A stretch of 64,000 bases of DNA from Gammaproteobacteria bacterium. Its GTDB lineage: Bacteria; Pseudomonadota; Gammaproteobacteria; Pseudomonadales; Azotimanducaceae. The notes below the pieces were generated by a model, which saw only the letters and a list, made by a program, of their open reading frames with translations, did not search any database and had not been told where the DNA came from. The stretch spans positions 62,001 through 126,000 of the forward strand of contig NZGG01000037.1 in NCBI GenBank assembly GCA_002690865.1, written 5' to 3'. A program made the position numbers and the translations under genes. Of this stretch, positions 8,432 through 17,075 are shown piece after piece (the stretch's first letter is position 1; each line of letters opens with the position of its first letter).

Positions 8432-10240
8432 TTAGACATTCTTCAGGCTATGACCATTATGGTATCTACGAATAAGGTCCTTCTCCTCACTTGACAATGT
8501 GCCGATTGCTCTCTGTAATAGATTCTCAATGTCAGTTTTCTTCGACTCCTCTTCTAGGCGATGTAATTGCAGCCTGACAATCCCTTTGAATTCATCAGCG
8601 AACTGAGAAATATCAAGAAGTTGCTCTTTCTTAGCCAACTGCTGAAGTCGCATAAAATCTGGTCTGTCATTAAAATACTTGAAGATGATTTCAGGACTCA
8701 AAATGTCCTCATGCATAATAAAATCGAGAAGGTCTGACAATAAGGATAGTCTCTCATCAGCCTTCAATAATGAATACTCTTCGGGCTCAAACAGATCAGC
8801 TAACTCTGGTTGTTTTAGTAGCATACTAACTGCCCGATCTACTTGACCACCCAGCTCAGATTTTGGAATATCATTCTTGGCCAATGTAACAGCATTTTTT
8901 ATAGAACTCGGCGGAATGGGACCTGACTGTCTAGACTTACGTTTCTGGTAACTCGCAGATGCCGAAATAAGTGTTTCAGACGTAAGCCCTACTCGGCTAG
9001 ACAAACTATTTACCATCAATTGCTTAAATACACCTTTTGGGATCTGATCAACAAGAGGCATGGCCATCTTGCTCAGCGAAGCCTTTCCTTCAGGCGTTGA
9101 CATATCTAGCGAAGATTCTAAATGGCTATAAAAAAAGTCGGTAAAAGAAGTGCATTTGCTTAACCTTCCTTCAAAACCATCCTTACCCTCTTTGCGCACA
9201 AGCGAATCTGGATCCTCCTCATCCGGAAGAAATAAAAACGCTACAGTTCTTCCATCCTGAAGGTAAGGGAGAACTGCATCCAATGCTTTCCATGCAGCTT
9301 TTCGGCCCGCCTCATCACCATCGAAACAAAATACAATTCTTGATACGAATCTAAATAATCGCTCTATATGATTGTCAGTGGTTGCTGTGCCTAGCGTCGC
9401 TACAGCATATGGAATACCGTTTTGAGCTAAAGCCAGCACATCCATATAGCCCTCTACAACAATAATTTTTTCTAGGTGTGGAGTGCGGCGCCTTGCTTCA
9501 TAAAGGCCATACAACTCTCTACCTTTCTGGAAAACTGGAGTTTCTGGAGAATTCAAATACTTTGGTTTCCCATCCCCAATGAGACGTCCACCAAAAGCAA
9601 TAACCTTTCCTCGCAAATCTTTGATGGGGAACATTATACGATCTCGGAAACGATCATAACTATGGTCACTTCCATCACGCTGCACCAACATTCCAGAATT
9701 ATTTAAAAAAACCCGCTCGAAGTTAGAGCTTGCCATAAAAGTTTGCAGGCTATCCCACTTCGCAACTGAATAACCCAGATCAAAATCTCTAGCTATATGA
9801 CCTGAGAGCCCTCTTCCTTTTAGATATTCAACGGCTCTCTCTCTCGTTGAGTTCGTTCTCAATTGCTCTTTATAAAACTTGGAAGCATGCTCAAGAATCT
9901 CGTAAATTACGCGGCGCTCTCTATTTTCCTGTCTTGGCAAGACTTCGTCTTGTTGAGGAAGTTTCATACCAACCCTTTCTGCTAACATCTCTAAAGCAGG
10001 TATAAAATCCATTCTCAGATGTTCTTGTAAAAACTTTAAAGCCCCACCATGGGCATTACAACCAAAGCAATGATAAAAGCCCTTATCCTGACTAACAGTA
10101 AAAGATGGTGTTTTTTCCTTATGAAAAGGACACAGCCCCTGATAGTTTTTACCCATCTTTTTCAAGACGACACTAGCCTCGATAATTTCAACGATATCGG
10201 TTCGGTCTAATACTTCTTCAATAAAATCCTGTGGGATCAC
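8432..10240 (-). CDS. dnaG: DNA primase
   Basis: Synthesises RNA primers at the replication fork and works with the DnaB helicase. 602 residues. The CHC2-type zinc ribbon uses C37, H40, C58 and C61 (CPFH ... CFGC). The catalytic core (about 125-255) includes the RNAP basic motif MFPIKDLRGKVIAFGGR. The TOPRIM domain follows (IIVVEGYMDVLAL, then FCFDGDEAGRKA with the metal-binding acidic pair). A helical C-terminal domain from about 450 would contact DnaB. The start is GTG at 10240. It lies between yqeY (92 bp gap) and rpoD (131 bp gap). Confidence 0.97.
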   Translation of the reverse strand: MIPQDFIEEVLDRTDIVEIIEASVVLKKMGKNYQGLCPFHKEKTPSFTVSQDKGFYHCFGCNAHGGALKFLQEHLRMDFIPALEMLAERVGMKLPQQDEVLPRQENRERRVIYEILEHASKFYKEQLRTNSTRERAVEYLKGRGLSGHIARDFDLGYSVAKWDSLQTFMASSNFERVFLNNSGMLVQRDGSDHSYDRFRDRIMFPIKDLRGKVIAFGGRLIGDGKPKYLNSPETPVFQKGRELYGLYEARRRTPHLEKIIVVEGYMDVLALAQNGIPYAVATLGTATTDNHIERLFRFVSRIVFCFDGDEAGRKAAWKALDAVLPYLQDGRTVAFLFLPDEEDPDSLVRKEGKDGFEGRLSKCTSFTDFFYSHLESSLDMSTPEGKASLSKMAMPLVDQIPKGVFKQLMVNSLSSRVGLTSETLISASASYQKRKSRQSGPIPPSSIKNAVTLAKNDIPKSELGGQVDRAVSMLLKQPELADLFEPEEYSLLKADERLSLLSDLLDFIMHEDILSPEIIFKYFNDRPDFMRLQQLAKKEQLLDISQFADEFKGIVRLQLHRLEEESKKTDIENLLQRAIGTLSSEEKDLIRRYHNGHSLKNV

Positions 10241-10332
10241 ACCAGTTTTTTCTTTAATCGAGTGTTACGAGGATGACATCGACTTTTTCACAGTGCAAGA
10301 CAAGATAATGTAATAGAGGAGATTTTTAAAGA

Positions 10333-10782
10333 TTAACTCAACTTAGACCTAACAAGCTCGCCTGCAACGGACATATCGACACGACCTTGACCTCGATTTT
10401 TTAGTTCTTTCATCACTTTACCCATATCTGCCATTGACGCAGCGCCAATATCCAAAATGGATTCCTCAACTAGCTTTAAAAGTTGAGCTTGATCTAATTG
10501 TTGGGGGGTAAACTCAGCGATTAGTTCTATTTCAAACTGTTCTTGATCTGCCAGGTCTTCTCGGCCAGCTTTTATATATTGGGATAAAGAATCTCTTCTC
10601 TGTTTAGTCATCTTATTTAGAAGATCAATTACGCGCACATCATCAAGCTCAACGCGCTCATCAATCTCTACTCTTTTAAACTCAGAAGAAACCAGCCGCA
10701 GGACCGCAAGTCTTCGCTTGTCACGCGACCGCATTGCCGTTTTGATATCATCGGCAATCTTCATTTTTATAGCAGAGGTCAA
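10333..10782 (-). CDS. yqeY: GatB/YqeY domain protein
   Basis: A 149-residue helical protein of the GatB/YqeY family, similar to the tRNA-binding tail of the amidotransferase subunit GatB; the stand-alone protein has no agreed function. Conserved blocks are IKTAMRSRDK, VLRLVSSEFKR, QYIKAGREDLA and the C-terminal MGKVMKELKNRGQGRVDMS. The start is TTG at 10782, chosen because GGAG lies 6 nt upstream; the internal ATG at 10764 lacks such a site. It is 24 bp after rpsU and before dnaG, its usual place in gammaproteobacteria. Confidence 0.93.
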   Translation of the reverse strand: MTSAIKMKIADDIKTAMRSRDKRRLAVLRLVSSEFKRVEIDERVELDDVRVIDLLNKMTKQRRDSLSQYIKAGREDLADQEQFEIELIAEFTPQQLDQAQLLKLVEESILDIGAASMADMGKVMKELKNRGQGRVDMSVAGELVRSKLS

Positions 10783-10806
10783 AATTTTCTCCGAATCTAA
10801 AAGGAG

Positions 10807-11022
10807 CTAGTACAAGCGCTCCATTCGACGAGATTCCCGCTGTACTTTCTTTGCGTGCCTTTTTACGGCTGCGGCCGCTTTTCGCTTTCGCACAGAAGTG
10901 GGTTTTTCGTAAAACTCCCTTTTTCGAACCTCTGCTAAGACACCAGCCTTCTCGCAGGATCTCTTGAATCGCCGCAAAGCAACATCAAATGGTTCATTCT
11001 CTTTAACTTTCACGTAAGGCAT
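10807..11022 (-). CDS. rpsU: 30S ribosomal protein S21
   Basis: A 71-residue, strongly basic ribosomal protein. It begins [20 protein letters not shown] and has the family block [21 protein letters not shown] and the Arg/Lys-rich tail. S21 helps mRNA engagement on the small subunit. It is the first gene of the rpsU-yqeY-dnaG-rpoD operon, preceded by a good promoter (11050-11078) and a leader of about 20 nt. The ATG at 11022 matches the family start. Confidence 0.97.
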   Translation of the reverse strand: MPYVKVKENEPFDVALRRFKRSCEKAGVLAEVRKREFYEKPTSVRKRKAAAAVKRHAKKVQRESRRMERLY

Positions 11023-11049
11023 TAATTGATTCCCTAATTAAGGCCCGGC

Positions 11050-11078
11050 ATTCTAGCTACAATTTTTCTGCTTTGCAA
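11050..11078 (-). promoter_or_regulatory. Promoter of the rpsU-yqeY-dnaG-rpoD operon
   Basis: On the leftward strand, TTGCAA (11073-11078), exactly 17 bp of spacer and TAGAAT (11050-11055), a strong sigma-70 match. Initiation near 11043 gives a 20-nt leader before the rpsU ATG. The same 136-bp gap must hold the rightward tsaD promoter; there I see only TATAAA near 11111 without a good -35. Confidence 0.6.
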
Positions 11079-11158
11079 AGTCTAGTTTATGGCGAAAACT
11101 GTAAGAATGTATAAAAATATCAGTAAGATACGAAAAATAAAATAGAGAAAAATAAATT

Positions 11159-12175
11159 ATGAAGGTAATAGGTATTGAAACATCTTGCGACGAGACTGGT
11201 GTAGCCATATATGATTCTAATAAAGGCTTAATAGCAGACCTTCTATATAGTCAGATCCAATTACACAAGGATTATGGCGGAGTTGTGCCTGAAATAGCAT
11301 CTAGGGATCACATTAGAAAAACTATGCCTATGATTCACGAGGCATTAGTCATGTCTAATTGCTCTCCTGAAGATATAGATGGCATTGCGTACACAGCAGG
11401 GCCTGGCTTAATTGGCGCATTACTTGTTGGCTCGAGTATTGCCAAATCTTTGGCTCTTGCATGGGGAATTCCCGCATTAGGAATTCATCATATGGAAGGC
11501 CACTTGTTGGCCGCCAACTTAAGTGATGAACCTCCCTCTCATCCCTTCATAGCACTACTCGTATCAGGGGGTCACACCCAATTGATGAGATGCGAAAATT
11601 ACGGTAATTATGAACTACTAGGAGAGTCTGTCGATGACGCAGCTGGTGAAGCATTCGATAAAGTTGCAAAGATGCTTGGCCTTGGCTATCCCGGTGGCCC
11701 AGAGGTCGCCAAAGCAGCTAAAAAAGGGGACCATAATCGATTTACCTTCCCTCGACCGATGACGAACAAGCCCGGGCTAAATTTTAGTTTTAGTGGTCTG
11801 AAAACCTTTGTTCTTAATACAATAAACGATCTCGAGCATCTCGAAGGAACTGATATAGCTGACATTGCATGTGCTTTTGAGGATGCTGTCGTGGATACTA
11901 TTCGAATTAAATGTGAACGGGCGCTGAAACAAACGGGTTTGAATAGTCTTGTAATCGCTGGGGGTGTGAGCGCAAACCTGTGTTTAAGGGACGTTTTAGG
12001 AATGATGACTAGCAAAAATGATTGCAAACTTTACTACCCAGAAACTAATCTTTGCACAGATAATGGCGCCATGATCGCATACGCGGGCTATCAAAGGTTG
12101 TCTATCGGACAATCAGAATCACTGGAGATAAAGGTACGCCCTCGCTGGCCGTTGAATGAATTGGTGGCTACGTGA
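11159..12175 (+). CDS. tsaD: tRNA N6-adenosine threonylcarbamoyltransferase
   Basis: Catalytic subunit that transfers the threonylcarbamoyl group to A37 of ANN-decoding tRNAs (t6A), working with TsaB, TsaC and TsaE. 338 residues, normal length. IETSCDET (6-13) opens the ASKHA fold. The metal ligands H111 and H115 appear in HHMEGHL, with the third ligand in the late [12 protein letters not shown] block. LVSGGHTQL and FSFSGLKT are also present. It is divergent from rpsU, the standard gammaproteobacterial arrangement, and its stop overlaps the folB GTG by 4 bp. Confidence 0.97.
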   Translation: MKVIGIETSCDETGVAIYDSNKGLIADLLYSQIQLHKDYGGVVPEIASRDHIRKTMPMIHEALVMSNCSPEDIDGIAYTAGPGLIGALLVGSSIAKSLALAWGIPALGIHHMEGHLLAANLSDEPPSHPFIALLVSGGHTQLMRCENYGNYELLGESVDDAAGEAFDKVAKMLGLGYPGGPEVAKAAKKGDHNRFTFPRPMTNKPGLNFSFSGLKTFVLNTINDLEHLEGTDIADIACAFEDAVVDTIRIKCERALKQTGLNSLVIAGGVSANLCLRDVLGMMTSKNDCKLYYPETNLCTDNGAMIAYAGYQRLSIGQSESLEIKVRPRWPLNELVAT

Positions 12176-12525
12176 ACGATACCTTAGTAATTGAGAAACT
12201 AAAAATAGATACCACAATAGGCGTTCACCAGTGGGAACGGAAGATAAAGCAGACTGTACTTGTTGATCTTGAACTTGAGATAGAAAGATCGAACCCAGCT
12301 AATAAGGATCAAATAGAAAATACATTAGACTACACAGCGGTAGCTGATAAAGTGTCGAACATTGTCGAAGGAAGCTCTTATATGCTAATTGAATCTCTTG
12401 CCGAGGCCATAGCAAGCAAACTCATCGAAGAATTCTCCTTAATCAGGATCCGCCTGAAGCTAAGCAAACCAAGTGCAATCGAAAATGCTGAAAATGTCAG
12501 TATAATTATACATCGCCCAATCTAA
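12172..12525 (+). CDS. folB: Dihydroneopterin aldolase
   Basis: Cleaves dihydroneopterin to hydroxymethyl-dihydropterin in folate synthesis. 117 residues form the T-fold. The opening block is [20 protein letters not shown] with the family Gly-Val/Ile turn, then DYTAVADKV and the pterin-anchoring Glu in [10 protein letters not shown], ending VRLKLSKP-type ([11 protein letters not shown]). The start is GTG, overlapping the tsaD stop (GTGA). It is co-transcribed with tsaD. FolK and FolE are not in the window. Confidence 0.93.
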   Translation: MNDTLVIEKLKIDTTIGVHQWERKIKQTVLVDLELEIERSNPANKDQIENTLDYTAVADKVSNIVEGSSYMLIESLAEAIASKLIEEFSLIRIRLKLSKPSAIENAENVSIIIHRPI

Positions 12526-12679
12526 CGATGTAATTACTCGAGAGATAGGACACTAAAGAGACAGGAGTAGTGAATCCATACTCTGTGCACGCTGGATTCG
12601 CATTAAATGCCAATGTCAAAGAAAGAAACTAATTCGTTCGATTCGAGTAAAATGCGTATCGATGCAGAGGAATACTAAA

Positions 12680-13021
12680 ATGAGAGAAGATTGTCTCTTC
12701 TGCAAAATTATTAACCAGCAAATCCCAACAAAGCTGATCTATGAAGACGAGACGGTAATAGCCTTCAACGACATCAACCCTCAAGCTCCAGTGCACGCTC
12801 TAATAGTTCCGCGTGAACATATCGACACGATAAATAACCTAGAAAATGAGAACTTAGCAGGTCATATGATTTTGACCGCAAAAAGGCTTAGTGGCGTATT
12901 AGGGATACAGCAATCAGGGTACCGCCTAATTATGAACTGTAATGAGGACGGGGGACAAACAGTATTCCATATCCACTTGCATCTTCTTGGTGGGAAACAG
13001 CTTGGTGAACTCGTACAATGA
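12680..13021 (+). CDS. hinT: HIT-family purine nucleoside phosphoramidase
   Basis: HinT-type histidine-triad hydrolase of AMP phosphoramidates, 113 residues from the chosen start. The zinc-ribbon-like start DCLFCKIINQQIPTKLIYED, AFNDINPQAPVHALIVPREH and the terminal triad FHIHLHLLGG are diagnostic. The frame is open from 12662, but the ATG at 12680 has GAGG nine bases before it and fits the family start. Its stop overlaps the coq7 ATG (ATGA), suggesting coupling. A 150-bp gap upstream separates it from folB. Confidence 0.93.
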   Translation: MREDCLFCKIINQQIPTKLIYEDETVIAFNDINPQAPVHALIVPREHIDTINNLENENLAGHMILTAKRLSGVLGIQQSGYRLIMNCNEDGGQTVFHIHLHLLGGKQLGELVQ

Positions 13022-13656
13022 AAAGTAAACTTAACACTACGGATAAATTCATCTGTGAGTTAGACAGAGCTATCCGGATAAATATTGGTCTTCTCAGCAC
13101 CTTTAAGCCAGGGCCGGTAAAAACATATAAAAATATCAAGCTTACGTCGGAAGACAGAAAAACCTCTGCCCGACTGATGAGAATTAATCACACCGGAGAA
13201 ATTTGTGCTCAGGCACTATATCAGGGTCAAGCAATCTCGACTAAAAGCCCAGAAATATCCCAAATGATGAAAAGAGCCGCCGAAGAGGAGACTGATCATC
13301 TTATCTGGTGCGAAGTCCGCTTACGTGAACTTGAGTCAAGAGTAAGTTACTTGAACCCGATCTTCTACCTAGGGTCATTTTTAATTGGAACCTTAGCAGG
13401 AACCTTGGGAGATAAAATTAACTTGGGTTTGGTCGCTGCCACTGAGGATGGTGTCGTAAAGCATTTGCAAGACCATCTAGAGAAATTACCTGAAAAGGAT
13501 GATCGGTCAAGAGAAATTCTATTAAGGATGAAGGAAGATGAAAAGCAGCACGCCGATAAAGCTATAGCAGCCGGTGCTCAACAATATCCAACTCTGGTCA
13601 AGGGTTTGATGAATTGGGCTTCAAAAATCATGACAAGGACTACCTACTGGATATAG
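13018..13656 (+). CDS. coq7: 5-demethoxyubiquinol-8 5-hydroxylase
   Basis: Di-iron monooxygenase for the last ring hydroxylation in ubiquinone synthesis, membrane associated. 212 residues. The ligand set of the ferritin-like fold is visible: E61 (RINHTGE), E91 and H94 (EEETDH), E143 (ATEDGVVKH) and E175/H178 (EDEKQH). A hydrophobic helix at about 113-132 would dip into the membrane. It uses O2, so the organism makes ubiquinone aerobically. Proximity to osmC and trpC recalls the Pseudomonas order. Its 3' end overlaps the convergent VOC gene by 17 bp. Confidence 0.95.
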   Translation: MKSKLNTTDKFICELDRAIRINIGLLSTFKPGPVKTYKNIKLTSEDRKTSARLMRINHTGEICAQALYQGQAISTKSPEISQMMKRAAEEETDHLIWCEVRLRELESRVSYLNPIFYLGSFLIGTLAGTLGDKINLGLVAATEDGVVKHLQDHLEKLPEKDDRSREILLRMKEDEKQHADKAIAAGAQQYPTLVKGLMNWASKIMTRTTYWI

Positions 13657-14083
13657 ATCGATCGGAGTTGGCGATAGGCGGGTGGTAAATCAATTGAACC
13701 CTTATTCCGCAAGGATCTAAACAGTAAAAACTTCGCGCCCCATCGCGATGATCCCGTGGCTTCGTTAATATCTTAACGCGGCACTCAGTTAGAAATTGAA
13801 ACCAGTGATCAATCTTTTCTTTTTCGTTAATGAAAAAGCCAATGTGATCTAAAGCAGATTCATTAATATCGACGGGCTTTTTGCGCCGATGCAAGGCCAA
13901 ATTATCGTTTCCATTAGTGAGATAAACATTATCTGAATCTGGTCGCCACTCCACATCCATACCAAGTAGTTTGGAATAGAAATATTCAGCACTTTCGAGA
14001 TCAGAAGCAAAAATTGCGACATGCCGTAATCCATTAGTTTTACCCGGATGGTCCAATTTATATCTCAACGATTTCATAATCAT
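13640..14083 (-). CDS. VOC-superfamily protein (glyoxalase-like)
   Basis: A glyoxalase/extradiol dioxygenase-like fold: GLRHVAIFASDLESAEYFYS opens module 1, LDHIGFFINEKEKIDHWFQF opens module 2, and the end block SFYCLDPCGIRVQLIYHP closes it. Ligand-type His (LRHVAIF) and Glu/Gln positions are only partly kept, so catalysis is unsure. The open frame runs to 14152, deep inside osmC. I place the start at the ATG at 14083 (or the adjacent ATG at 14077), which leaves a short overlap with the osmC stop, typical of coupling. About 147 residues. Substrate unknown. Confidence 0.75.
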   Translation of the reverse strand: MIMKSLRYKLDHPGKTNGLRHVAIFASDLESAEYFYSKLLGMDVEWRPDSDNVYLTNGNDNLALHRRKKPVDINESALDHIGFFINEKEKIDHWFQFLTECRVKILTKPRDHRDGARSFYCLDPCGIRVQLIYHPPIANSDRSISSR

Positions 14084-14510
14084 GCGTAATATCGACACCA
14101 CCACGTGAAAGCATGATCGAAACAGAACAATATTTTCCCGATGATAATTCAACTGCTCTCTTTACATGACTTTCTTTTAGTTTTTCCCCCGAGATCTTGA
14201 AATGCACGTGGATAGAAGTAAATACACTGGGTATTTCATCTGCTCTCGCAGCACGAATATCTGCCACACAATCAGTAACAGCCTGTCTCGATTTCTTCAG
14301 CATCGAAAGAATATCAAAGCTAGTGCAACCAGCAAGCCCCATTAAAATGAGTTCCATAGGTCGGATACCTAGACCCTCACCACCTTCACTCTCCGGACCT
14401 TCAATAAGAACTGTATGCCCACTACCTGATTCACTGAGAAATTTTACTCCATCAACCCATTTCACCCTTGCCTTCATTGGATCTGTCATGTTCGTTAGAC
14501 TCAAATTCAT
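14058..14510 (-). CDS. OsmC-family peroxiredoxin-like protein
   Basis: 150 residues of the OsmC/Ohr fold. The two redox cysteines are present: GCTSFDILSML (about residue 90) and SGKYCSVSIML (about 128), the layout used to reduce organic hydroperoxides. It resembles the short YhfA-type OsmC that sits beside crp and trpC in other gammaproteobacteria more than Ohr. The start could also be an internal Met (residue 8 or 12); I keep the ATG at 14510. It is downstream of nothing obvious, 105 bp past trpC, and coupled to the following VOC gene. Confidence 0.88.
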   Translation of the reverse strand: MNLSLTNMTDPMKARVKWVDGVKFLSESGSGHTVLIEGPESEGGEGLGIRPMELILMGLAGCTSFDILSMLKKSRQAVTDCVADIRAARADEIPSVFTSIHVHFKISGEKLKESHVKRAVELSSGKYCSVSIMLSRGGVDITHDYEIVEI

Positions 14511-14615
14511 AAGTCGATACCGTTTCTGTAATAGTTATCGTTATCGTATCCACTTCCGTGATCGTGGACCAGTATTCTTCGTTTACGAGAAAAAATTACC
14601 AAATTAATCCAAAAA

Positions 14616-15419
14616 TTATCGGGGAAAAAGCTCTTCTAATTTTTGTCCGGGATCATCGTGACGCATAAATGCCTCTCCAACCAAAAAACCATCCACACCA
14701 GCCTCAGTCAGCCGCAACACGTCATTACGGTTTTTAATTCCACTCTCGCTAATGATAAGTGTTCCCTCTGGAATAGACTCCAACAAATCTAGCGTTACAT
14801 TGATAGAGACATCAAATGTATGTAAGTCTCTATTATTGATACCAATAAGCGGAGGATTAAAAGACAGGACAGCATCTAGCTCAACTTGACTATGAACTTC
14901 AACCAAGGTGTCCAAACCAATACTTCTAGCCAGCTCACTCATCTGTTTAAGTTCATCTAGGTTGAGTATTGAGGCGATAAGTAAAATACAATCAGCCCCT
15001 ATGGTTGCGGCTTCGTAGATTTGATAGGGATCCACTATAAAATCTTTTCGCAGTACGGGTAACTCGCAGCCATCACGAGCCTCTGTGAGATTCTGATTGC
15101 TCCCCCGAAAAAAAACCTCATCGGTTAATACCGACAAGCACGAGGCACCTCCAAGCTGATAACTTTTAGCTATTTGACTCGGATTTAAATCTCTTCTAAT
15201 AACTCCCTTAGAAGGTGAAGCCCTCTTTATTTCTGCAATCACTCCAAGTCGTCTCAACTGCACATCATGCCTGATTGCATTGACGAATCCCCTTGGACTA
15301 TCAGTACGTTCCAAAGAACTTGTCTGCATTTCAAGACTAGACTTGAGCGTTTTCTTATACTCAATCTCGTTCCATTTCTGAGCAACAATTCGTTTTAAAA
15401 TATCGGGTGCATCAACCAT
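14616..15419 (-). CDS. trpC: Indole-3-glycerol phosphate synthase
   Basis: Closes the indole ring from CdRP in tryptophan synthesis. 267 residues of TIM barrel, monofunctional (no TrpF fused). EIKRASPSKG carries the catalytic Lys. Also visible are VLRKDFIVDPYQIYEA, the active-site Lys/Glu block VEVHSQVELDAVL, GINNRDLHTF and the phosphate-binding SESGIKNRNDV ... GFLVGEAFM. The ATG overlaps the trpD stop by 8 bp. It is the last gene of trpE-G-D-C; trpBA and trpF are not here, as is usual in Pseudomonas-like genomes. Confidence 0.96.
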   Translation of the reverse strand: MVDAPDILKRIVAQKWNEIEYKKTLKSSLEMQTSSLERTDSPRGFVNAIRHDVQLRRLGVIAEIKRASPSKGVIRRDLNPSQIAKSYQLGGASCLSVLTDEVFFRGSNQNLTEARDGCELPVLRKDFIVDPYQIYEAATIGADCILLIASILNLDELKQMSELARSIGLDTLVEVHSQVELDAVLSFNPPLIGINNRDLHTFDVSINVTLDLLESIPEGTLIISESGIKNRNDVLRLTEAGVDGFLVGEAFMRHDDPGQKLEELFPR

Positions 15420-16440
15420 TCACTGCAACCTGCTGAGTAAAATCAGTAAAATCTCTCATCTTCTCCATCGCTAGGCCCGTTCCAATGGCATCCCTTGCCA
15501 TTTCTATGCCATTCGCTAAGGAAGCTGCACCACCTGAAACATAAATAGCAGCGCCAGCATTAAAGGCTACTATATCTGAGGCCTGCTCATTCTTACCCGA
15601 AAGGGCTCCATAAACGAGCGACAAACTTTGTTCAGAATTGGCTACTTTCAGAGGCTCAAGCGAACCTCGCTCAAAACCATATTGTTCTGGCGTTATTTTG
15701 TAATTCGTGACGGTCCCATTTTTCAGTTCCGATACATTAGTTGGTGATGCAATACTTATTTCATCCAGACCATCCTCTGAATGAACAACCATTACATGCT
15801 CGCTACCAAGTTTTTGTAGCACATGCGCCATCGCTGTTAACCATTTCTTATCAAAAACACCAAGCAGCTGGCGCTTTGCCCCTGCTGGGTTAGTTAATGG
15901 GCCTAGAAGATTAAATATTGTTCGGACTGCCATCTCACGACGAGTACCGATTGCGTGCTTCATTGCACTATGGTGCGCAACTGCAAAGAGAAAGCCTACC
16001 CCAACATTATCGATACAACGAGCCACCTGATCCGGCTGAAGCATAATATTTACTCCAGCTTCTTCGAGAAGATCAGCACTACCACTGTTACTGCTGGCGC
16101 TGCGATTACCATGTTTAGCAACTCTGGCTCCAGCAGCAGCAGCGACAAATGCACTAGCTGTGGAAACGTTGAACTTATTGGAGCCACTGCCTCCAGTGCC
16201 ACACGTATCGAGCAAACCAGTAGTATCAACTTCCACCTTGGTTGCTAGTTCCCGCATAACCGAAGCTGCACCACTAATTTCAGCCACTGTTTCGCCTTTT
16301 ATCTGCAACCCTACAAGAAAGCCTCCTATCTGTGAGGACGTTGCTTCACCTGTCATAATCAGCTCCATGACCCCAATCATTTCCTCTTGACTAAGGTTCT
16401 CTTGGGCTATAACCCTAGCTATCGCTTCAGGCATATCCAT
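15412..16440 (-). CDS. trpD: Anthranilate phosphoribosyltransferase
   Basis: Adds the PRPP ribosyl group to anthranilate. Class IV phosphoribosyltransferase; the PRPP-binding glycine loop DTCGTGGSGSNKFNVST (about 80-96) and KHGNRSASS are intact, with the anthranilate-site RTIFNLLGPLTNP later. The open frame extends to 16473 inside trpG, but the ATG at 16440 has AGAGG 8 nt upstream and gives the normal 342 residues, so I use it. That leaves a 16-bp gap after the trpG stop. Confidence 0.95.
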   Translation of the reverse strand: MDMPEAIARVIAQENLSQEEMIGVMELIMTGEATSSQIGGFLVGLQIKGETVAEISGAASVMRELATKVEVDTTGLLDTCGTGGSGSNKFNVSTASAFVAAAAGARVAKHGNRSASSNSGSADLLEEAGVNIMLQPDQVARCIDNVGVGFLFAVAHHSAMKHAIGTRREMAVRTIFNLLGPLTNPAGAKRQLLGVFDKKWLTAMAHVLQKLGSEHVMVVHSEDGLDEISIASPTNVSELKNGTVTNYKITPEQYGFERGSLEPLKVANSEQSLSLVYGALSGKNEQASDIVAFNAGAAIYVSGGAASLANGIEMARDAIGTGLAMEKMRDFTDFTQQVAVNG

Positions 16441-16456
16441 ATTTTTAACCTCTTGA

Positions 16457-17032
16457 TTATCTTTTCCGCGCAATAAAATTAGCTAACAGAGCATGTCCAT
16501 GCTCTGTTAAAATTGATTCTGGATGAAACTGCACACCCTCGACAAAATGATCCTTGTGACGAAAACCCATAATCTCATCTATGCACCCATCATTCATCGT
16601 CCATCCAGTCAGCTCCATATCTTTTGGAACCTGATCAACAATCAACGAGTGATATCGCGTCGCCAAAAAAGGACTAGGTAAACCAGAAAAAATTCCCAGA
16701 CCATCATGGTAAATTTCCGACGTCTTCCCATGCATTACGTGCTTTGCCTTAACCACATTGCTCCCGAATACCTGCCCTATACTTTGGTGCCCAAGACAAA
16801 TTCCAAGAATAGAAATAACTCCAGAAAACTTTTCAACGACTTCTAGTGAGATGCCGGCCTCATTTGGCGTACAAGGCCCAGGAGAAATTACGATGTGATC
16901 TGGTCGCATCGCTGAAATTTCTTTCAATGTTATCTCATCGTTTCGTTTAACCAAAACATCTTGTTCGAGCTCATAAAGATACTGCACCACGTTATAGGTG
17001 AAGGAATCATAGTTGTCTATCATTAAAATCAT
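16457..17032 (-). CDS. trpG: Anthranilate synthase glutaminase subunit
   Basis: Supplies ammonia to TrpE from glutamine. 191-residue class I amidotransferase: the nucleophile C79 is in GICLGHQ, and the His/Glu of the triad are in VQFHPES (H170, E172). The oxyanion segment is [13 protein letters not shown]. An AGGA site precedes the ATG at 17032. It may also serve aminodeoxychorismate synthase (PabA role), since no separate pabA is visible. It lies between trpE and trpD. Confidence 0.95.
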   Translation of the reverse strand: MILMIDNYDSFTYNVVQYLYELEQDVLVKRNDEITLKEISAMRPDHIVISPGPCTPNEAGISLEVVEKFSGVISILGICLGHQSIGQVFGSNVVKAKHVMHGKTSEIYHDGLGIFSGLPSPFLATRYHSLIVDQVPKDMELTGWTMNDGCIDEIMGFRHKDHFVEGVQFHPESILTEHGHALLANFIARKR

Positions 17033-17075
17033 CGCTGAATCCTAAGATTTATATCTACTTTTACTAGCCAAAACA